Origin: Agrostemma githago
Taxonomy: Eukaryota > Streptophyta > Magnoliopsida > Caryophyllales > Caryophyllaceae
Length of the DNA: 64,000 bases
Direction of reading: 5' to 3'
Assembly (NCBI GenBank): GCA_958450325.1
Contig: OY288250.1
Coordinates: 42,630,683 to 42,694,682, forward strand
The notes below the pieces were generated by a model. It ran no database searches, was not told where the DNA came from, and saw nothing but the letters and a program-made list of their open reading frames with translations. The position numbers and the translations under genes are program-made. Positions 30,984-40,739 of this stretch are shown in pieces; within the stretch, counting starts at the first letter, position 1; every line of letters begins with the position of its first letter.

Positions 30984-31073
30984 CCCTCTCCGTCATAATC
31001 TTTTATCTCATTACATTATTATTTATGATAAATATTTTAATAAAATTGGATAAAATATACTGAACGGAGGGAG
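30984..31073. mobile_element. Short Stowaway-like MITE, 90 bp
   Basis: It begins CCCTCTCCGTCATAATC and ends GAACGGAGGGAG, with TA on both sides. The terminal match is imperfect. Confidence 0.6.
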
Positions 31074-31552
31074 TAAATTCTGCATTGACATTGCTGGAGG
31101 AATGACATCAGGGATGATATATAATTATAGATAAGAGTATATGTTTTGTTACTTGGAGCAAGAAACCTTGAGCTAACTTTTACACAAAAGGTCAAAAGGC
31201 CATGCAAAGGTCAAAACTAACTATACTTGCTTATTCTATCAGTTTTGTACCTTCTTACGTTTACTAGTTAAACACAATGTCGTATACAATAATACAAGTG
31301 TATGTGTCCACTCGTACCACCCTATATGCTTACACTGAGGTGTTACATATATACATACTCATTACATGACATATACCCAAGGCCAGAAAATGATCACATG
31401 CGTTTTTATTTATTTATCTAATACGGAGTACTAAATATTCGATTTATGAGCTGTGTATTAATAGCGTAACACAAATTTTTGTTTATCACGGTCATATCCG
31501 TCATACTAATATGACTAATCAAATAATATTCATTTAGATAGAAAAAGAAAAA

Positions 31553-32046
31553 GGGTTATTTCATGAGAATAATACCAACTATGCGTGTGCTTCTTAAATT
31601 AATACAAACTATACGTAATCTCATTTTAATACGAACTATGTCTTCATTAACCTCGTTTTGCTATGAGTGACCGGCTACCTGTTGAACCTCCCTTATTCAA
31701 CTCTTTCTCTAACTCTTCTTCTTCTGATTTACATTTCGTGTTCATTTTCGGCCATTGAAAAAAAAAATCCGAAAATTCATCTTCCATTTCTTTTTCATTT
31801 ACTTATAGAAGCTATGAAACAAAATATTTTTATTGTTATTTTGGCTTTCACGATGACTGCAACGGACCTAATAAAAACCCTAGAAAGTTACAACAAGTCA
31901 CTATGACCTGTAATAGCAAGTCATAATTGCATACATAACAAAATGAGATTAATGAATGCCTAGTTCATATTAAAATGAGATTACGTATAGTTTGGATTAT
32001 TTTAAGAAGCACACACATAGTTGGTATTATTCCCATGAAATAACCC
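31553..32046. mobile_element. Non-autonomous MULE with ~90-125 bp terminal inverted repeats
   Basis: The left end starts GGGTTATTTCATGAGAATAA and the right end is its inverted copy ending in AAATAACCC. Pairing continues through TACCAACTATG, GTGCTTCTTAAA and ACGTAATCTCATTTTAATA, and more loosely to about 125 bp. A perfect 9-bp direct repeat AAAGAAAAA flanks it (31544-31552 and 32047-32055), the Mutator hallmark. The internal ~250 bp has one open frame (31667-31906) without recognisable domain; I do not call it a gene. Confidence 0.88.
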
Positions 32047-32055
32047 AAAGAAAAA

Positions 32056-32990
32056 AACCAAATCACATAGGTCATGTTAATACTTTGTCTTTTTCCATCT
32101 AAATGGTCGTTATTTGACCGGTTATAAGAATATGATATGTATTTCTTTCACAAACAAGACTAACTATTAAGGCAATGACGGGTTAGCTTACCTTATTACA
32201 CTATTCATAAAATATTGAAAATATCATAACCACATCGTGTAATCCCATAAAAGAATTTAATGTTTAAATCGTCATTTCTGTATTATACATGTTTTTGTGA
32301 CTCATCATTTATTTATTTATTTATTAAAGCAACGTTTTTTAAATCATTCACATTAATTCTAACAAAAACTGATAATATTTGTGTCGGCGGCACGATTGAT
32401 GATCATCCACATTAATTCCCATATTGATTCGCAAATAACTAATTATAACTAGGTCCCCTCAAAAAAAAAAAAACTAATTATAACTAGGCTGCATTAAAAA
32501 AAAATCAATTACCAACTGCAACTAGTATTAAAAACGAAACACTTTACTTCAAATAAAAATCTATAATCACAAGACCACAATATTGTATGTAAAGTAAAAT
32601 ACATCATTGGATACGAGTAAATAAGACTTAGAAATAAAGATAATTATCATTAATTATATATGATTATTTATGTGTAATCTCTTATATATTAAATTAACGG
32701 AATTATTTTTTCATAAGTGCGTGTTACTCAATCATCACTAAAATTTCCTAATTATTCCTATATTGTCCTTCCCATAATTTTTCATGCTTATTCAAACCTA
32801 ATTCTTTATTTCTTTTCTAAGTCACCTTTAATCAAAATTTCTTTCTTAAATCTCGTCAAATTTGACAATCGATCGATCGCTATTTAGGAATTTGCTATGG
32901 ATTACAATCGGTAATCGATATTTTAATTTATTTGCAAATTATGATTTAATTGATAAGTATCTTTAATTGTTTTTAGAAATTTAGGATTTA
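32056..32990. other. AT-rich DNA upstream of the Mutator transposase gene
   Basis: The phrase CTAATTATAACTAGG is repeated at 32438 and 32474 around A-runs. From about 32685 TCTCTTATATATTAAATTAA could be a transposon end, but no partner is visible. No gene is seen. Confidence 0.45.
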
Positions 32991-32994
32991 GGGT

Positions 32995-33300
32995 TGGGAC
33001 GCCGGAGATTGCCGGAATAGATGGCGGTGGCCGGAGGATTTATGGAGGGCAGTCAGTCAGTGACGGCGAAGGGGCGGCACCGGCGCCGGCGGCCGGAGAA
33101 GAGAGAAGGTCGGAGGGCGGCGCGCAGGTGTTAGAGCGAGGGAGGTTGGTGTTGTGGTTGTTTAGGGTGGTGTGAGGAGGCGGCGCCGGAGGAGGGTCCA
33201 TGTAGGGGCGGCAACAACCGGAAAAGGGGAAGGGAGGGTGAGGGTGGGTGGTGGCCACCATGGGGTGGGTGGTGAGGTGGTGGCTGACTTGGTGGTGATG
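32995..33300. other. GC-rich island before the transposase gene
   Basis: About 300 bp is rich in CCGGCGGCCGG, GGTGG and GGAGGG in otherwise AT-rich DNA. It could be the first exon or promoter region of the Mutator element: an ATG at 33021 opens MAVAGGFMEGS and ends within 40 codons. Not proven coding. Confidence 0.4.
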
Positions 33301-33693
33301 TGGTTCTTTTTTTTTTCCTTTCTCATGCTATAACGTTCACTGTACATTTATTTTTATTTTAATTTTTTTTTCTGTCATCATGTTGTATCTGTACTTTTTT
33401 TTTAAAATTTGAGGTTTATTTAATTATTTTGTAATTAGATTTTAGTGTTAATTATTTTGAATTTTATTCGAATTAATTTTGATTTGTGCGATTGTAATTC
33501 TCGCATTATTGTATAATTTCATTTTGTTGTTGTAATTTTGTATTTTGATGTTGATTTGTCCTATTGTAAATTTTATTAATTTTTATTTGTGTTATTTCGA
33601 ATTATTTTTGTTATTATAATTTTAATTTTGTTGTAATTACTTGTATTTTGATTTTTGTATTTTATTTAATTTGAATTTTGTTTTGGACGTTAG

Positions 33694-36235
33694 GACGATG
33701 ATTTTGTGGACGATATTCATGACGAAGAACTCATTGACACTTCAAATTTCTTCGCCTTTGATAGAAATTTCAAAGATTGTGCTGAACTAATTGAAGAAGT
33801 TAAAAGAGTCGGGTTGTTACACAATATTCATATTCGAGTTAAAAATCACTACTATTACCGTTATGAGGAGCAATGGCTTTGTTGTGAACGATCCGATGGA
33901 TATTTATCGAACGCAAAGATTGACGCTCCATCTACCTACTCGTACACGGGTACGAAAAAAATTCATTGTCCTTTTAGATTAAAGGGTGTCCAACAAGATG
34001 ACGGTACATGGAAGTTAAATGTGATAAATGGATCTCACAATCACGAACTTGTTGAAAAGTTTGGGATGATACAGAAAGAAGCTAAGCAACTTATTTTGAG
34101 GATGAGTGCAAGTAAAATTCCAGTTTCAAGCATCATGATCGAGTTAGGAAAACTTGGATATGTTGTTAGCCATAAACAAGTTTATAATGTCACTTCCAGA
34201 GAAAAGATAAAGGCGAGAGATCATCGCACAGCATCAGAACAATTCCTTAAGGATGCAGCTGATCGTGGATATGTATGCTTCCATCAAACAATTCACACAC
34301 AAAAAAAGGTACACGTGAGCTAACTGATATTTTATTCACTCATCCTGACTCAATTAATATTCTGAAGCACTACCCGTATGTACTTCTCGCTGATAGTACG
34401 TACAAGACCAACGTGTACAGAATGCCCTTGCTACAAGTAGTTGGTATGACACCGGTGAATTTGAATTTTAGTGCTTTCTATGTGATGGTGGGATTTTGCC
34501 GTGTCCCCAACCGTCAATAAATAACCAACCAATCCTAGTGGGTAGCTAGGGTAAGTCGGGTCGTGTCCACGGAGATGGTATTGTAAAGTCTAGACTAGGT
34601 TGGCCTAAAAACGAGACTATGTTACCAAAACAACACAAAGAGAACGATAATAGAAAAACTATGATGGAGAAGAGGTAAGAACTAGACTAATAATGCACTA
34701 GCTATAACAAGGCTTAAATGAAATAAATAAAGATTAAACAAACTAGCAAACTAGAGAAAGTGATGACTAACTAGGAGGATGATTCAATAAGAAAGGGAGT
34801 AGAGTTAGGTCGGCTTCTTAAGTGTAGTAGGGTAATTGGGTGATCAAGGGTGTAGGTATCTCCTAATTGCTAGAGTCGGTTTGCGCTCTCGCGTCAAAAC
34901 CTAGGTCAAGGTCGGTCCGCGCTCTCGCGTCAAAACCCAAGTCCGCACTCTCGCGTCTAAGACTAAACCCGACACAATCACACACTAGTCAAACAATGAG
35001 AAGAAGAGAACAAGTATAGGAAGCATTGGCCACTACTACCCACACAAGCATTTCTACAAACACATAGAGTGCCTATTATGTGACTAGCAATAAAAGATGT
35101 AACATTTACCCCTAATCAACCCTAATCACACATAATCCACACTTAATCCCCCTAATAACCCCACAAGAGAACTACTCACTCATTATCAAGATGAAACTAA
35201 CATAAACAAGAGAAAACAAACCAAACATCCAAACATCCATAATGAACAAATAACAACAATAAACAATAAGTAAAGATTCAAAGTTGAATAAATAAACAAA
35301 GAACAAGGGAAAAAAGGAGAAGAGATTATACCAAACTAACAAAGGATGAAAAAGATTGAAACTTGCATTAATAAGAAACCCAAACAAAACCCCAAGGATG
35401 TCAAGCTTGGAAGAGTTCTTCAAGAATCTCCTTAATACAAGACTAATTACAATGATTAACTAAAGATTAAAGGAAGATTAAAACTAATGTGAGGAACACT
35501 AATCTAGGGTTTGAATGCTTAAGAGAGGCCTAAGAGAGTCTAGGGTAATGTATCATCTGTAAACAATACAAGAGGGAAGCATTTGTAAGGTTACAAGAAT
35601 GAAGGAGGAAGAATAAAGAGTCACGCGCAGCGGCACCATGGTCCCGACCGGGACGGACCTAGGACAGAAGCTATGCTATTTGCGCACCTCATCCCGGACG
35701 GGATGAGGCCCTTCCCGTCGGGGATGAGTCTTGTAGGCCTCCAGTATGATCTTTTTGGTCCCTCCTCGCCTCTCATGGGTTTCTCGTCGATTCTCGGGGC
35801 TCGGGATAGAGTCTAAGAGGCTCGGGATTGGGTCCCAAGGTCTCGGGGTCGAATCCAAGGCATCGAGTGATCGTTCCTTCACTTCGTTGCCTCCAAAAAG
35901 TGTATGTATCGAGTCGGAATCGCTCCAACTCTTCATGAATGGTCTCGTGAACCTGAAACGAACTAGAGGAGGCATAAGTAGCCCATAAACCGCCCAAGGA
36001 GCGATTCCACAAGGAAAAAGGGACCAAAACATAGCAAATTAGGCACTACAATCTACACTTATCACTATGCGTTCTTACCAAATGAGAAGGATGTGGCATA
36101 TGATTGGGCCTTCAAATGTATAAGGGAAGTACTAGATACAAATGAAAAAATCGTATTTGTTACTGATAGGGAGAAAGCTTTAATGAATGCAATCAAGAAA
36201 TATTTCCCAAATGCTACACATCTATTATGTACACG
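33694..36235 (+). pseudogene. Mutator-like (MULE) transposase with FAR1 DNA-binding domain, interrupted
   Basis: The exon begins after TTAG at 33690-33693, a likely splice acceptor, with an acidic start (DDDFVDDIHDEEL); no good ATG is in frame, so the start is in an upstream exon. The FAR1-type zinc region has HYYYRYEEQWLCC, HCPFRLKG and NGSHNHEL (about 33840-34050). An A-run near 34304-34310 shifts the frame. The transposase domain follows: LLADSTYKTN (first catalytic Asp) and MPLLQVVGMTP. A solo LTR (34483-36064) interrupts at SAFY, then the frame resumes exactly after one target duplication with AFLPNEKD and VTDREKALMNAI (second Asp). R3 cuts it again at 36235. The rest lies beyond R3, outside the window. 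Confidence 0.85.
34483..36064 (-). mobile_element. A: solo Athila-type LTR inside the transposase
   Basis: On the + strand it runs from TGATGG to CTTATCA (1582 bp), flanked by a perfect 5-bp duplication CTATG (34478-34482, 36065-36069). It belongs to the LTR family of B, C and D, in minus orientation. No internal region remains, so LTR-LTR recombination has removed it. Its TATA site has decayed: TTATAAATAC in D corresponds to TTACAAATGC here. Palindromes of the TCCCGACCGGGA type are at about 35640-35720. Confidence 0.88.
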
Positions 36236-38088
36236 TGTGGACATGACGTTGGTCCACCCCGACGCGGCCACGCGCGGGTTTGGGTAGGCGAATGAATCTA
36301 GTGGTAAGATTGTTCTCGGGTTCGAAATTTAAGTCAAAGATGGAGTCGCCACCGAATTTGTGGTAATTCGGAACCATTCGAGCCCACTCTATGTCGTCAT
36401 CGACCGTACACAAAGTACGGCCCATTTCGATTTCAGAGTTTATGGGGCTCGTCCTTTTACATTGCAATACCGATACCATCTGCACCGGTAATCGTGTATA
36501 GAATGACTCTCGTGCGCCAACGGTTTCGGGCATCCGGAAACCGAGGTTCTGAGTAAGGGGTGAGGGTACGTCTTGGGAAGCCCACTAAGGACACCCAACC
36601 CCGCCCGCACATGGCGGCCTCTAGGGTAGCTACTGCCCAGTTTTTTGGGTGCTACTCGATCGAGTAGCCTATGGTACTCGGTCGAGTGGCACCTGTACGA
36701 GGCATGGCTTGTCTCGTTTTTATGTTTGAAAATCGATGGTTGGCCGAGTTAAATAAAAATATCGCACGATTTAAATTTAACTCGGCTTCCGGTACTATAA
36801 TCGCGTATGTATAGGATTATAATACCGTTATCGGAAGTTTATGAAAATGTTATCGTTAGGTTGAAATTTTGGATTAGTGACGAAATTGTATCCCTCTACG
36901 TCACGACATCGATACTAACCCTTTCGGATTATGCGATGTCGGTTTTCTTGTCAACGGGTTCCGTACTAGTCTTAGAAATGGGTCCATACGCGTTCAACTA
37001 CGAACGACCATGATCGCGTTACGCCCTTGAGTACATTGGGGCGGCGCTCCTCGAAAGGGTGCTACCTCTGTCGTTGCTCGTAAAGGGATTAAACGGACCT
37101 TAAATGCACGTCGTAGTCAAACGTGTTCGGATCCGAGTTTTATATACTATTATATATATACACGGTATATAATGTTAGTAGTAAAAAATAAATCGAAAAT
37201 ACAAAAAATACAAAACGTTAGTGTTAGCGTTACTATACTAATATGATTATGATATAAAATGCGAAAATGTAAATAAAAAAATGATGTAATAAGATTGAGA
37301 CGGGGTTTATGACACCCTCAACATACATGCTTAGTAAAGGCCTCGGAAATGGACTCGTAATAGCGGCACGGACGCGGGAGTATCGAGGATGTACGTGAGT
37401 TATGGTGTGTGTGTGTGGGGGGATGATTTATCGGTTTTTTCGAGGGACAGGGGCTTGGCTTTTGATTAGGGTTGCTAGGGGTTGAAGTGTAGTGTGTTAG
37501 GATCAAAATGTAGGGCTTAGGTGCATTTGACAAAACTGAAAAATGAGAAGGGTTTGTGGGGGTATTTATAGAGTTTACCCCACGACCTAGGGTCACTCGA
37601 TCGAGTGGCCCTAGTGCACTCGATCGAGTGCCTTAGAAAACGGGTCTGGTCTGGTTTTTGAGGCTCCAATCGACCGAGTGGGTCAATCCACTCGATCGAG
37701 TGGATAAGGGTGGCAAGACAATTTAGGAAATGGTTGACTTTTGATTGTTTTTGAATTTTGTATTTGGGCGCAATTTTCTAGAAACGCATCTGGCTGATTT
37801 ATGTGACGGATTCGTCTTTGACCGGGTTTTGACCCGGTCGCCAAAAGACAGTTTTTATTTTTTGTGTTGGTTTTCGCCCAATTTAGTCTTATTTTACTCG
37901 GAATGACCCACTGGGCCTGAATTTGAGGTTGGTTTCGAGAGATTTGTACTCCGCTAAATGTCCACGTCGGATATTATTGATTCCGAGCCCATCTTCGAGT
38001 ATGCTAAGTCACGTTTGCGTCCGATCATCATTGGGTGTTTTTTCGGGAACTGCTATAGACACTAGCAGGCAAAATGCGGGTGTCTACA
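36236..38088 (-). mobile_element. R3 3' LTR (1853 bp, internally shortened)
   Basis: It begins TGTGGACATG and ends GTGTCTACA on +, the reverse of the R2 LTR ends. It lacks about 750 bp that the R2 LTR has between 20430 and 21190. The TATA box is TATAAATA at 37563-37570 (minus). Palindromes lie upstream of it (37593-37607, 37616-37631, 37669-37682, 37689-37704) and in the distal cluster (36653-36690). Confidence 0.85.
37563..37570 (-). promoter_or_regulatory. TATA box of the R3 LTR
   Basis: TATAAATA on the minus strand lies about 23 bp downstream of the nearest CACTCGATCGAGTG palindrome, as in the R1/R2 LTRs. Confidence 0.7.
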
Positions 38089-38101
38089 GAGCCCCCACTC
38101 T
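38089..38101 (-). other. R3 polypurine tract
   Basis: GAGCCCCCACTCT on + is the complement of AGAGTGGGGGCTC, directly inside the LTR. Confidence 0.8.
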
Positions 38102-38674
38102 GACTGAGGCTTGGACAAGGCGAAAGTCAGAGTAGCTACCAGGCCAATCGCAGATTACGACTTGGCAGCCTTCCGGTCGGGTCGTTTATAGTCCAGTAGA
38201 CTTGCGTGAAGGGCTCGCCAGCCATAAGCAGAGGGTCATACCTGTCGTTATGATGGTAGCTCCGTGGGGAGTCAAACTTGCCTTTGAGGGTGTAGGTGTA
38301 CCCGTATGCCGACACATCACATCTTGGATGTAGCATTCCGGGGGAAACATTGACTTACGCTGGGGAGTGAAATAGCTGCGCGGGGACTTGCTTCTGAAGT
38401 CTGGGGATGTACCTGTATGCTGACACATAACAAATTGCATGTAACACATAGGCAAAACAACGACTCATGCTGGGGAAAATAAGATATTGATTTTTGAAAG
38501 TAGAAAAAATTTGAAAGATTTTTTTTTTATCACAATTTTTTAGAAATTTTTAGGAAAGCTTGGGACGACATGATTTCTGTTCTAGGTTCTGTACTGCAAT
38601 CAGGCCTGCGCGCGCGTAAGGCCCAGGTTTTCTGAGGAGGCATGGTAGTTAGGGTTACAGTTAGGGTTTCCTAT
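38102..38674. other. R3 non-coding region upstream of the aORF
   Basis: About 570 bp corresponds to 18370-18916 of R2. It includes two versions of a block with GGGGATGTACCTGTATGC / GGTGTAGGTGTACCCGTATGC and CTGACACATMACA (about 38290-38460), a small local duplication. No gene. Confidence 0.5.
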
Positions 38675-38682
38675 TATAAATA
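38675..38682 (+). promoter_or_regulatory. TATA box of the R3 antisense gene
   Basis: TATAAATA lies 95 bp upstream of the aORF ATG at 38778, conserved with R2. Confidence 0.7.
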
Positions 38683-38777
38683 TAGGTCTCCCTGCTTCAA
38701 CCTTTGCATCCCAAATCAAATTATCCTTCTTCTCCTAAAAATCTCTCAGACTTTCAAGAAAATTCGAAATTTCTGTC

Positions 38778-39092
38778 ATGGGCATCGATCATTTGACAGC
38801 AATGCTTTTTGCCTGGTCCCAATACTTTCGGGACGAGGAAAAGGTACAGCTGACTCAGATGGGAATTGTCAGTCTGTTCCCATTTCAACGTCTGATAATC
38901 GACTCACACTTTTTGGACGCCTGCTTGACGTTTTGGGATACTACCCATCACGTCTTCGCGTTCCCGCGAGGAGAAATATGTCCTCTCCCTGAGGAGATCG
39001 CGGCTATAGGTGGTTGGAGCCCTATTGCTCGTCCTGCTATCCCTTCGTTCTACCCGGATCCAAGAAGGAGGCTGAGGGATTTCTTAGGTCTG
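38778..39092 (+). pseudogene. R3 aORF, exon 1 first part (plant-mobile-domain/DUF7745-like)
   Basis: From ATG 38778 (MGIDHLTAML) 105 codons run to LGL, where element B is inserted. It has FLDACLTFWDTTHHVFAFP and GEICPLPEEIAAIGGW, closely matching R2. The reading continues in frame at 46823 or 57484 after the 5-bp duplication. With the 57484-57810 part, exon 1 is 214 codons, the same as R2. The conserved length and frame suggest selection on this protein before inactivation. Molecular function unknown. Confidence 0.8.
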
Positions 39093-40724
39093 TGATGGGA
39101 GGGATTTGTCGTGGAATCCCAACCGTCAATAATATAACCGGCTATTCCTAACTAGAGTAGATAGGGCAAGTCGGATCGAATCCACGGTGACGGTAATGTA
39201 TAGCCTAGACTAAGGTCACCCGATTACTAGACTAAGTCAACGAACTAAGCTAAACAAGAATGATGAGAAGGGGAGAAAGCTAGACTAAGACTATGGCTAA
39301 GGAGACGGAGAAAACAACTAAAGAGAACGGGCTAGGATTAGGTCGGGGTCAAAGGGGTAACAGAATGGTCAAGGGAGAACTAGGGTGAAGGAGGTAGTAG
39401 GGTGATCTAAGTTGGTCCGGGCTCTCGCAACTTAGACCCACCTAGAGGTTCCACCTAGAACCCATCTCGGCGACACACATGACAAACGGGGTTCTAGCGC
39501 GCTATGGTGGCCTAGGTCGCATCCGGGCTCTCGCTACTTAAACCGACCTAGGGGTCGTCCTCACCGGGCTCTCGCAACTTAGTGAGGGACCAAACCCACA
39601 AACAAACTATCACCCACAAGAGAAAGGCAAGAAAAACAAGCATTCGCAACTACTTAGTCAATCAAGCATTTCAACAAACATGTGATGTGCACCACCCCAA
39701 GAGGAAACCCAAATCTTCCACCGACATCTCTAACAATCCCTTAATCATTCAATTAACACCCTAATCACCTTACTAACCCTAGCAAGAACACTACTCTAAC
39801 ATAATCAAACTAATACTAACAAGAACTAAAGGAATCAACACAAGAAACAAAACAAACATAAACAAACTAGTGAAAACAATAAACAACAATCAAAGATTAA
39901 AACTTGGATGAATAAACAAGATAAAGAGTAAAAAGGAAGAGAAGATTATACCATACTAACAAGAGAATGAAAAGGAGAACACTTGCATAGAAGATAACCC
40001 AAATTCATCCACCAAGGTTGTCAATCTTGGATGGATTCTTCAAGAGATCCAATAATACAAGAGTAAACTAAGATTAACCACTAATTACCGACTAATCTAC
40101 ACTAATCTAATCTAACCTAAAGTAGTCTAGGGTTTTTGGAGAGGTGAAGAATATAACATAAGATTCAAGGGAAGAGTATATATAGGGTAACAAATGGAAG
40201 GGAGAAGAAAAGCAATGAAGGCGGGCTGCAGCACCCCCGTCCCGGCCGAGACGAGGTGGTCCCGGTCGGGATGGGGTCGGTCCCGGCCGGGAAGAGTTGC
40301 TCCCGGTTGGGAAGGACCCACAGTAGCGTCTTCTTCATTTGCTTCCTCATCCCGGACGGGATGAGGCCATACCCGTTCGGGATGAGCCTTGTAGGCCTCC
40401 AATATGAACTTTTTGGCCCCTCCTTGCTTCTCATGGGCATCCCATCGATTCTCGGGACTCGGGATCGGCTCTCAGAGGCTCGGGATTGGGTCCCAATGTC
40501 TCGGGGTCGACTCCAAGGCATCGAGTGATCGTTCTTTAGCTTCGTTGGCTCCAAAAAGTGTATGTATCGAGTCGGAATCGCTCCAACTCTTCATGAACGG
40601 TCTTGGGAACCTGAAACGAGCTAAAGGAAGCATAAGAAGCCCCTAAACCGCTCCCAAGGAGCGATTCTACAAGGAAAATGGGACCAAAACACTACAAAAT
40701 AGGCACTACAAACCACACTTATCA
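39093..40724 (-). mobile_element. B 3' LTR (1632 bp)
   Basis: TGATGG...CTTATCA on +. It carries TATATATAC (minus, near 40168-40178), the palindrome array at about 40235-40390, a repeated TCCGGGCTCTCGCAACTTAG motif (39416-39575) and the hairpin CGCTCCCAAGGAGCG near 40652. Confidence 0.88.
40235..40390. promoter_or_regulatory. Athila-type palindrome array upstream of the TATA box
   Basis: Six variants of TCCCGRYCGGGA occur in about 150 bp, including GTCCCGGTCGGGA, TCCCGGCCGGGA and CCTCATCCCGGACGGGATGAGG (in pieces across 40345-40366). On the minus strand the array lies upstream of the TATATA box. Matching arrays are at 35640-35720, 46330-46480, 48860-48980, 57000-57140, 59780-59905 and 63225-63450. 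Confidence 0.7.
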
Positions 40725-40739
40725 ACTCCCCCACACTTA
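40725..40739 (-). other. B polypurine tract
   Basis: ACTCCCCCACACTTA on + is the complement of TAAGTGTGGGGGAGT beside the LTR start TGATAAGTG. Confidence 0.82.

Noticed and set aside
31667..31906. 79-codon frame with hydrophobic start inside the MULE
   Set aside because: Very AT-rich, no recognisable domain and overlapping the inverted-repeat ends; looks like chance.
38642..38992. 116-codon + frame overlapping the R3 aORF start
   Set aside because: It is out of frame with the conserved aORF protein that starts at 38778.
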